Shown: positions 15,516 through 21,483 of the stretch, piece by piece
Position numbering within the stretch: the first letter of the stretch is position 1
How the letters are laid out: every line of letters begins with the position of its first letter
NCBI GenBank assembly: GCA_045546315.1
Contig: JAZQCN010000093.1
Span: 1 to 21,483 of the forward strand
Direction: 5' to 3'
Length of the DNA: 21,483 bases
Source of the DNA: RGIG2041 sp045546315
Lineage (GTDB): Bacteria; Bacillota; Clostridia; UBA1381; UMGS1253
Translations under genes and position numbers: made by a program
The notes under the pieces: model-generated
What the model saw: only the letters and a program-made list of their open reading frames with translations
Database searches by the model: none
Told to the model about the DNA's origin: nothing

Positions 15516-16592
15516 TTATTTTTGTGCACATTGCTCGACTGCATCCAAAAACCGATGGATGTTGCCGCCGGCAATATCAAAGCGATGGCCGCCCTTCCAA
15601 TAGTTATAGGTAAAATTCTCTTCCTTGCCGAGATAGGTATAGTATTTCTTTACGCGCGCCGCCTCTTCGACGGAATAGCTCGTGTCAAACACCGGGTCGT
15701 CCTGCCCTATGTCAATAAAGAGCGGACGCGGCGCAATCAGGGCGCACACCTCTGCATCGTGAAACTGATATGACGAATTGCGCCAGCTCCAGGAGCGCAT
15801 CGCAAAGCTGCTGCGGTCATTAAATACGCCCGCACTGTAAACAACCTTAATTCTCGGCTCCACTGCCGCGGTATACATCGAATAAAAGCCGCCATAGGAA
15901 AGCCCCAGCATACCGATGCGGTCTTCGTCCACAAAATCCATCGTTTCTAACAAATCAATACAGCGCTTGAGGCAAAAGACCTCCAAGCCCGTGATGCTTT
16001 CGCCGACCTTTTCGAGTGCGCCGTCGATTTTATCGCGGTCAAACTCCAGCCCCGGATACGGCGGAAACACCTCGCCCGTCACCATCTTAAAGCGCCACAA
16101 TAACAGCTGCGGCGAAAAGACAATCATCTTTCTTTCTAAAATATACTTGGTAAAACAGGTATAGTTATTCTCGCCGATAAAATCGTTACAAAGCTCCGGC
16201 GTACCGCCGCCGCCATGCTGTGCAATCACGAGCGGTGCACGCTCTACGCCATGCGGAATGGTTAAAATGCCGTGAAACCAGAACTCCGGCATCACCTCAA
16301 TTGCAAGCTTATAGATTTCGCCGAAATCGTCGCTGCCGATGTGCTCTTTTTTATACTTCGGCACGCCGCACACTTCCTCTTTGTGCAACAAAATCATCTC
16401 TTCGTATGCACGCACATAGTCTTCTCGGTTTGCAAAAAGCTTTTCCGGCGTCATATACGCATCTCTGTGCGCTTTTGCCTCTGCCTGCTTCTTTAGCTTG
16501 AATTTTTCTATAGACTCCAGATACGATGCCTTTTCCTCCCGAAAATCCGCCGGTGTTGCCTCAAAAATCTTTTTTCCGTTAAATTCTGCCAT
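15516..16592 (-). CDS. Alpha/beta hydrolase, acetyl-xylan-esterase-like
   Basis: I take ATG 16592 (358 aa). The in-frame GTG at 16601 abuts the AAAGGTG ribosome site (16602-16608), which is well spaced for 16592. Numbered from this start, the fold shows an oxyanion strand (PLVIAQHGGGGTPE, about 120-133) and the nucleophile elbow GLSYGG with Ser232. The likely acid is in IGQDDPVF (about Asp298/299) and the base in KGGHRF (His336). The first 80 residues are charged and helical. There is no signal peptide, so it is probably cytoplasmic. The family includes acetyl-xylan and other carbohydrate esterases and dienelactone-like hydrolases; the substrate cannot be set from sequence. Deacetylation of imported oligosaccharides would fit the secreted esterase and beta-galactosidase nearby. 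Confidence 0.75.
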   Translation of the reverse strand: MAEFNGKKIFEATPADFREEKASYLESIEKFKLKKQAEAKAHRDAYMTPEKLFANREDYVRAYEEMILLHKEEVCGVPKYKKEHIGSDDFGEIYKLAIEVMPEFWFHGILTIPHGVERAPLVIAQHGGGGTPELCNDFIGENNYTCFTKYILERKMIVFSPQLLLWRFKMVTGEVFPPYPGLEFDRDKIDGALEKVGESITGLEVFCLKRCIDLLETMDFVDEDRIGMLGLSYGGFYSMYTAAVEPRIKVVYSAGVFNDRSSFAMRSWSWRNSSYQFHDAEVCALIAPRPLFIDIGQDDPVFDTSYSVEEAARVKKYYTYLGKEENFTYNYWKGGHRFDIAGGNIHRFLDAVEQCAQK

Positions 16593-16615
16593 AATACTCA
16601 CACCTTTCTGCTTCT

Positions 16616-16624
16616 ATCATACCA
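16616..16624 (-). promoter_or_regulatory. Possible extended -10 promoter of the esterase gene
   Basis: On the minus strand TGG-TATGAT (16616-16624) is an extended -10 box about 24 nt before the ATG; no good -35 box stands at 17 nt. It is divergent from the aconitase promoter about 80 nt away. Confidence 0.35.
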
Positions 16625-16702
16625 CAGCTCCGCAGGCTGGTATATGGAAAAAATAAAGAACTTATATGTCAAAAATAAACTTTTCTTTTTTTCGCGCTGA
16701 TG

Positions 16703-16731
16703 TTGACTTTTTATGCATTTTTTTGTAAAAT
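16703..16731 (+). promoter_or_regulatory. Sigma-A promoter of the aconitase operon
   Basis: TTGACT (16703-16708) and TAAAAT (16726-16731) are separated by exactly 17 nt, within a T-rich stretch. The start point should be near 16738, leaving a leader of about 30 nt. An upstream in-frame start at 16700 would fall in this promoter, so it is not the real start. Confidence 0.85.
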
Positions 16732-16768
16732 ATATAAGTCTATATACAAATCCAAGGAGGAACGTAAT

Positions 16769-18706
16769 ATGGGGCTGAATATTACACAAAAGATTATTAA
16801 AAACCATCTTGTCGGCGGCGAAATGGTGCCGGGCGAAGAAATTGCGCTGCGCATCGACCAAACACTTACGCAGGACGCAACCGGCACAATGGCATATTTA
16901 GAATTTGAGGCAATGGGTGTTAAGCGCGTACGCACGGAGCGCTCCGTTGCATATATTGACCATAACACACTGCAGTCCGGCTTTGAAAACGCAGATGACC
17001 ATCGCTTCATCGGCTCGATTGCCAAAAAGCACGGCATCTACTTCTCGCGCCCGGGCAACGGCATCTGCCATCAGGTACATTTAGAGCGTTTCGGTGCACC
17101 GGGCAAGACCTTAATCGGCTCCGACAGCCACACCCCGACCGGCGGCGGTATCGGTATGCTCGCCATCGGTGCAGGCGGCTTAGATGTTGCGGTTGCCATG
17201 GGCGGCGGCGCATACTACATCACCTGCCCGAAGGTTTGCAAGGTCGAGCTTGTCGGCAAATTAAAGCCGTGGGTTGCAGCAAAGGATGTTATTTTAAAAC
17301 TTTTGTCCATCCTGTCCGTTAAGGGCGGCGTGGGCAAGGTCATTGAATACTGCGGCGAAGGCGTAAAGACGCTGTCCGTACCGGAGAGAGCGACCATCAC
17401 CAACATGGGCGCAGAGCTCGGTGCAACGACCTCTGTCTTCCCATCCGATGAAATCACACGCGCATTTTTAAAGGCACAAAAGCGTGAGGATGTGTGGGTA
17501 GAGCTTTCCGCAGACGCAGACGCAGCTTACGAAGAAGAAATTACAATTAACTTATCCGAATTAGAGCCGCTGGCAGCATGCCCGCACTCGCCGGATAATA
17601 TCAAATCCATCAAAGAAATCGGCGAAATGAAGATTGACCAGGTCTGCATCGGCTCGTGCACAAACTCTTCCTTGCAGGATATGCTCAAAGTTGCGCACAT
17701 TTTAAAGGGCAAGACCGTACACCCGGATGTATCCTTATCCATTGCACCGGGCTCGAAGCAGGTATTAAATATGCTTGCTGACAACGGCGCACTCTCGATT
17801 CTGATTGATGCCGGCGCGCGTATTTTGGAAAGCGCTTGCGGTCCGTGCATCGGTATGGGACAGTCGCCGAACTCGAAGGGTATTTCGCTGCGTACCTTTA
17901 ACCGTAACTTTGAGGGCCGCTCCGGCACAAAGGACGGTCAGATTTACCTCGTTTCTCCGGAAGTAGCAGCAGCTTCTGCCGTAGCAGGCGTTTTAACCGA
18001 CCCAAGAGCACTTGGCGATATGCCGGAATTTGTATTGCCGGAAGAATTTTTAATCAACGATAATATGATTGTAAAGCCGGTAGACGAAAAAGATATGGAC
18101 AGTGTAGAAATCCTGCGCGGTCCGAACATCAAGCCGTTCCCGGTAACCTATCCGCTCGCAGAAAGCATGGATTGCGACTGCTCGCTTAAAGTTGGCGACA
18201 ACATCACCACCGACCACATTATGCCGGCAGGCGCAAAGATTTTGCCGCTGCGCTCGAACATTCCGGCAATCTCGAAGCACTGCTTCACTGTTTGCGACGA
18301 GAATTTCCCTGCACGCGCAGAGGAAATGGGTGCAAGCATCATCGTCGGCGGCGCAAACTACGGTCAGGGCTCGTCGCGTGAGCATGCGGCGCTCGCGCCG
18401 CTCCATCTCGGCGTAAAGGCTGTGTTGGTAAAATCCTTTGCCCGCATCCACCGCGCGAATCTGATTAACGCAGGCATTCTGCCGCTCACCTTTGCAAACG
18501 AGGCAGATTACGATAAAATCAATTTGGGCGACAAGCTTGCCATCGCAGATGTGCGTGCAAAAATCGAAGCCGGCGAGGATTTAGTGCTTGAAAACAAGAC
18601 CACCGGCGACAAGATTGTATGCAAATGCGAGCTCACCGACCGCACGAAGGCAATCGTGCTGGCAGGCGGACTGTTAAGCTACACGAAGGAAAGCTTGGAG
18701 GGTTAA
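16769..18706 (+). CDS. Aconitate hydratase, Aquifex-type
   Basis: ATG 16769 (645 aa) follows AAGGAGG at 16754-16760. The protein interconverts citrate and isocitrate using a [4Fe-4S] cluster. Cluster ligands are Cys297 in IGSCTNS and Cys357/Cys360 in ACGPCIGMG. The N-terminal part has IGSDSHTPTGGGIGMLAIGAGG (about 117-138, substrate loop), and the C-terminal swivel domain has GDNITTDHIMPAG and YGQGSSREHAALAP with the catalytic Ser. It is shorter than AcnA (about 900 aa) and fits the compact Aquifex-like subfamily found in Clostridia. Isopropylmalate isomerase is less likely because that family usually splits into two subunits. It is co-transcribed with isocitrate dehydrogenase: the TAA stop (18704-18706) touches the next gene's start region. 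Confidence 0.92.
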   Translation: MGLNITQKIIKNHLVGGEMVPGEEIALRIDQTLTQDATGTMAYLEFEAMGVKRVRTERSVAYIDHNTLQSGFENADDHRFIGSIAKKHGIYFSRPGNGICHQVHLERFGAPGKTLIGSDSHTPTGGGIGMLAIGAGGLDVAVAMGGGAYYITCPKVCKVELVGKLKPWVAAKDVILKLLSILSVKGGVGKVIEYCGEGVKTLSVPERATITNMGAELGATTSVFPSDEITRAFLKAQKREDVWVELSADADAAYEEEITINLSELEPLAACPHSPDNIKSIKEIGEMKIDQVCIGSCTNSSLQDMLKVAHILKGKTVHPDVSLSIAPGSKQVLNMLADNGALSILIDAGARILESACGPCIGMGQSPNSKGISLRTFNRNFEGRSGTKDGQIYLVSPEVAAASAVAGVLTDPRALGDMPEFVLPEEFLINDNMIVKPVDEKDMDSVEILRGPNIKPFPVTYPLAESMDCDCSLKVGDNITTDHIMPAGAKILPLRSNIPAISKHCFTVCDENFPARAEEMGASIIVGGANYGQGSSREHAALAPLHLGVKAVLVKSFARIHRANLINAGILPLTFANEADYDKINLGDKLAIADVRAKIEAGEDLVLENKTTGDKIVCKCELTDRTKAIVLAGGLLSYTKESLEG

Positions 18707-18708
18707 TG

Positions 18709-19920
18709 ATGACAGATAAAATTTTAATGAAAACGCCGCTCGTCGAAATGGACGGCGACGAAATGACCAGAATCATCTGGAAAATGATTAAAGATATTCT
18801 CTTACTCCCCTATGTGGATTTAAAGACGGAATACTACGATTTGGGACTTGAGCACAGAAACGAAACGGACGACAAGGTTACCGTAGAGTCTGCAGAAGCC
18901 ACAAAGAAATACGGCGTTGCGGTTAAATGCGCAACGATTACGCCGAACGCGGCGCGTATGACCGAGTATGACTTAAAGCAGATGTGGAAATCGCCGAACG
19001 GCACCATCCGCGCCATTTTGGACGGTACGGTGTTCCGCGCGCCGATTATCGTAAACGGCATTACCCCATATATCCCGACCTGGACAAAGCCGATTACCAT
19101 CGCGCGTCACGCTTACGGCGATGTGTATAAAAACACGGAAATGCAGGTGGAACAGGGCAGCAAGGTAGAGCTTGTTTGCACAAAAGACGGCAAAGAAACA
19201 CGCCAGACCGTGTTTGAATTTACCGACACAGACGGTATCGTACAAGGTCTGCACAATAAGGACAACTCAATTGCAAGCTTTGCACGCTGCTGCTTTAACT
19301 ATGCACTCGATACAAAGCAGGATTTGTGGTTTGCAACCAAGGACACCATCTCCAAGCAGTACGACCACCGCTTTAAAGATATTTTTGCCGAGATTTATGA
19401 AAATGAATACAAGGCAAAGTTCGAGGCAATGGGCATCGAATACTTCTACACCCTTATCGACGATGCGGTTGCACGCGTAATCCGCTCCGAGGGCGGCTAC
19501 ATCTGGGCATGCAAAAACTACGACGGCGATGTAATGAGCGACATGGTCGCAACGGCGTACGGCTCGCTTGCAATGATGACAAGCGTACTTGTTAGTCCGG
19601 ATGGCGTATATGAATATGAAGCGGCGCACGGCACCGTGCTACGCCACTACTACAAGCACTTAAAGGGCGAAGCGACCTCGACCAACAGTGTGGCAACGCT
19701 GTTTGCATGGACAGGCGCACTCCGTAAGCGCGGAGAACTCGACAACACACCGGATTTGGTTGCCTTTGCAGACAAGCTTGAAAAGGCAACCATTCAGACC
19801 ATCGAGGAAGGCGTTATGACCGGCGATTTGTATTTGCTTTCCACATTAGAGAACAAAAAGAAGGTCGGCACAGAGGAATTCCTTTTAGAGGTCAACGAAA
19901 GATTAAAGAAGATGTTATAA
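18709..19920 (+). CDS. icd: Isocitrate dehydrogenase, NADP-type, eukaryote-like (type II) clade
   Basis: I chose ATG 18709 (403 aa), because GGAGGG at 18697-18702 then sits 6 nt upstream. ATG 18706, one codon earlier, overlaps the aconitase stop as TAATG but has only 3 nt spacing. The enzyme decarboxylates isocitrate to 2-oxoglutarate. Substrate residues are visible as SPNGTIR (Ser95, Asn97, Arg101), GTVFR (Arg110) and IARHAYGD (Arg133). Metal ligands are in LIDDAVA (Asp251/252) and YDGDVMSD, and the NADP site is in AAHGTVLRHY (Arg312, His313). The pattern follows the dimeric animal-type enzymes rather than the E. coli type. With aconitase it supplies 2-oxoglutarate for glutamate; no citrate synthase is in the window. 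Confidence 0.95.
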   Translation: MTDKILMKTPLVEMDGDEMTRIIWKMIKDILLLPYVDLKTEYYDLGLEHRNETDDKVTVESAEATKKYGVAVKCATITPNAARMTEYDLKQMWKSPNGTIRAILDGTVFRAPIIVNGITPYIPTWTKPITIARHAYGDVYKNTEMQVEQGSKVELVCTKDGKETRQTVFEFTDTDGIVQGLHNKDNSIASFARCCFNYALDTKQDLWFATKDTISKQYDHRFKDIFAEIYENEYKAKFEAMGIEYFYTLIDDAVARVIRSEGGYIWACKNYDGDVMSDMVATAYGSLAMMTSVLVSPDGVYEYEAAHGTVLRHYYKHLKGEATSTNSVATLFAWTGALRKRGELDNTPDLVAFADKLEKATIQTIEEGVMTGDLYLLSTLENKKKVGTEEFLLEVNERLKKML

Positions 19921-19922
19921 TG

Positions 19923-19951
19923 AAAAGGGCGATTTTCAAATCGCCCTTTTT
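19923..19951 (+). terminator. Rho-independent terminator of the aconitase-icd operon
   Basis: A perfect 12-bp stem (AAAAGGGCGATT, TTCA loop, AATCGCCCTTTT) followed by T. It begins 2 nt after the icd stop codon. Confidence 0.95.
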
Positions 19952-19964
19952 GTGTGCAAATTTT

Positions 19965-19996
19965 ACGGGACGATGTGGGCATCGTCCCCTACGATG
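19965..19996. repeat. Hairpin repeat ending CCCCTACGATG
   Basis: GGGACGATG and CATCGTCCC pair around a TGGG loop, followed by CCTACGATG. It looks like a partial member of the GTAGGGG/CCCCTACG repeat family, in the reverse orientation to its neighbour at 20014. Confidence 0.6.
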
Positions 19997-20012
19997 CTAA
20001 TTCAAATTATGT

Positions 20013-20090
20013 TCGTAGGGGCGGGCGTCCTCGACCGCCCGTTATTTTGTGCCGTATTTGCGGGCTGTCCGAGAGGCTAGCCCCTACGAT
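20013..20090. repeat. GTAGGGG-type inverted repeat element
   Basis: CGTAGGGGC at 20014-20022 and GCCCCTACG at 20080-20088 are inverted ends. Inside are two hairpins: CGGGCG-TCCTCGAC-CGCCCG and GGGCTGTCC-GAGA-GGCTAGCCC (imperfect). Such repeats (CGTAGGGGCGGGCGTCCTCGACCGCCC) are, from memory, frequent between genes of gut Clostridia. It lies between the icd terminator and the glycyl radical enzyme gene, where no other gene is seen (19952-20145). Confidence 0.75.
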
Positions 20091-20145
20091 GTTGATTTAA
20101 ACCAATTTTTTCCACCATCATGCCGTCAGGCACATCATTGCTGTT

Positions 20146-21483
20146 TTATACGCCGTATGCAACTCGGCGGATAATGTGATTCTGATACTCGATATCCAGC
20201 TCGTTGAAATACCCGCTCCAGCCCCACACGCGCACAATCAGATTCGGATAATTCTCCGGGTGCTTCTGCGCATCCAAAAGCCGCTCACGATTGATGGAAT
20301 TGAGCTGCAGCTGATGCCCGCCGAGCAGAATGAACTGTTTGACAAGCACGGCCGTTTTTTCAATACCAATGTCATTTTTGAGCACCGTATCGTGAATTTC
20401 CAGCGTCAGCGGTCCGCCGTTAATGATTTCGGTTAAATCAAACTTCGTAAACGATTGCAGCACGGATAAAATCCCCGTTGTCTTAACGTCGAGCGACGGT
20501 GAAAAGCTCGACGCATACGCAACATAGGCATTTCTGCCGTCCGCGGTTGCGGGGCATTTTTCACCCTTTAATATATACTCCATCGCACTGCCCGTGCCGG
20601 CGCGCCAGATGCCGCCGTGTCCGTTGTCACGGTTGTTTAAATGCTTTGAAAAACACCCCATCAGTGCATAGGCGATATCGTCAACAAACGCATCGTTATT
20701 GCCCATTTTGGGACTACTTTTCAAAAGCTGCTGCTCCGCTTCAAAGGCGCGAAAGTCGTTTTCAAGCGCATAAAGCAGCGTTTCTTTTGTCATTGTCCGT
20801 TCCTCATAAATGTGCTTTTTAATCGCCGCCAGTGCATCGGCAGCATTGGCAATACCCGCCCCGTGACAGCCGAAATTGTTGTACTTCGCACCGCCGCACC
20901 AAAGGTCGGTTAAGCTTTCGATGCAGCCCGCCACAAATACAGATGCAAGCGGCTGCACGGGTTCGTTTCTGCGCTTGCCGTGCTCGACAAATGCATCGCA
21001 GGCAAATGCCACGCTTTTTTCCACCTGCGCCATCAATGCCTCAAATGTAGCGCACGAAAGCAAATGCGCCTCTACCGTATCGCGTACCAAGCGCGGAAAG
21101 TCCATCGTCCGAAGGTTCGGGATATCTGCGCCGCAGCCCGGCACAATGTACTCCCAGCAAGCCGCAACAACATAGTTTTGCGCATCCTCGGGCGCATAGC
21201 CCAATTTGATTAAGCCCGGCACAACAACATCATCGTTGCAGTATTGCGGAAAGCCGAGGCCTTGCTTTGTTAAAAGTGTTGCAAACTTATAAATCTCATC
21301 CGGCGTATTTTTACCGACGCGAAGATTGATTTTCGGGTCAATAAGCGAAAGCTCCAAGGAGGCCCGCATGCACATTTTTGAAAGCGCGTTGTATTGGCTC
21401 TTCCCTTCTGCATCAAAGCCGCCGAGCACCATGCTCTGCCCATTGTCGCCCTGCTGCACACCGGGATACAGGTCGCTGTCTTT
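20146..21483 (-). CDS. Glycyl radical enzyme (pyruvate formate-lyase-like), C-terminal half
   Basis: The frame is open to the window edge, so the N-terminal half is missing; about 445 residues are visible of an expected 750-850. The in-frame GTG at 21459 is not the start. Numbered from that codon, the active-site loop VVAACWEYIVPG gives catalytic Cys101 with Glu103, matching the Cys-x-Glu of glycyl radical lyases and dehydratases. The C-terminus has the radical loop RVWGWSGYFNELD (Gly413), followed by the usual YQNHIIRR helix. In most family members the loop reads RVSG(Y/F) or RVAG(Y/F), so the flanking tryptophans are unusual. The family acts under anaerobic conditions on C-C, C-N or C-O bonds and needs a radical-SAM activase, which is not in view. 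The substrate is unknown. No clear terminator follows. Confidence 0.85.
   Translation of the reverse strand, partial: KDSDLYPGVQQGDNGQSMVLGGFDAEGKSQYNALSKMCMRASLELSLIDPKINLRVGKNTPDEIYKFATLLTKQGLGFPQYCNDDVVVPGLIKLGYAPEDAQNYVVAACWEYIVPGCGADIPNLRTMDFPRLVRDTVEAHLLSCATFEALMAQVEKSVAFACDAFVEHGKRRNEPVQPLASVFVAGCIESLTDLWCGGAKYNNFGCHGAGIANAADALAAIKKHIYEERTMTKETLLYALENDFRAFEAEQQLLKSSPKMGNNDAFVDDIAYALMGCFSKHLNNRDNGHGGIWRAGTGSAMEYILKGEKCPATADGRNAYVAYASSFSPSLDVKTTGILSVLQSFTKFDLTEIINGGPLTLEIHDTVLKNDIGIEKTAVLVKQFILLGGHQLQLNSINRERLLDAQKHPENYPNLIVRVWGWSGYFNELDIEYQNHIIRRVAYGV

Noticed and set aside
16700..16768. Upstream in-frame start adding 23 residues to aconitase
   Set aside because: It overlaps the -35 and -10 boxes and lacks a ribosome site; ATG 16769 has AAGGAGG at ideal spacing and begins the family's N-terminus.
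18619..18708. N-terminal extension of isocitrate dehydrogenase of 30 residues
   Set aside because: It lies inside the aconitase reading frame in another phase, has no ribosome site, and family members begin near the TDKILMKTPLVEMDGDE region.

Overview
The window looks like a chromosomal segment of a Gram-positive Firmicute, most likely a gut-type Clostridia. Evidence: strong AGGAGG-type ribosome binding sites, a Veg-family gene behind a textbook sigma-A promoter, MutS2 and RarA of Firmicutes type, an Aquifex-type aconitase paired with a eukaryote-like isocitrate dehydrogenase, and hairpin-rich intergenic repeats of kinds common in gut Clostridia. No genus can be named from the sequence alone.

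Region 1 (1 to about 2800) is visibly more AT-rich than the rest. It is the right end of an integrated mobile element: the tail of an unknown gene, a ParB-like protein, a 52-residue accessory protein and a large serine recombinase that ends next to the likely attachment junction. A bidirectional terminator at 2801-2830 separates it from the host genes.

Region 2 (2866-12268, all on the minus strand) holds, in transcription order, a GH2 beta-galactosidase, mutS2 (6 bp downstream), a veg-like gene with its own strong promoter, a terminator, rarA, and an unusual protein. That protein joins transmembrane segments, two Rossmann-like domains and a C-terminal RyR (ryanodine receptor) domain. It is the best candidate here for an undescribed signalling or conflict system.

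Region 3 (12269-12877) has no gene. It holds the lacZ promoter, a hairpin-rich MITE-like repeat, a GTAGGGG-type repeat, a 38-bp direct repeat around a palindromic block, and a terminator.

Region 4 (12878-16592, minus strand) holds a secreted protein with two tandem SGNH-like (DUF4886-type) domains and an alpha/beta hydrolase resembling acetyl-xylan esterases. With the beta-galactosidase they suggest use of decorated plant or host glycans.

Region 5 (16703-19951, plus strand) is a two-gene operon with a near-consensus promoter and a perfect terminator: aconitase, then NADP-type isocitrate dehydrogenase. Together they convert citrate to 2-oxoglutarate, probably for glutamate synthesis. Region 6 (19952-21483) has two more GTAGGGG-type repeats and the C-terminal half of a glycyl radical enzyme whose radical loop has an unusual Trp-Gly-Trp sequence; this gene runs off the right edge.
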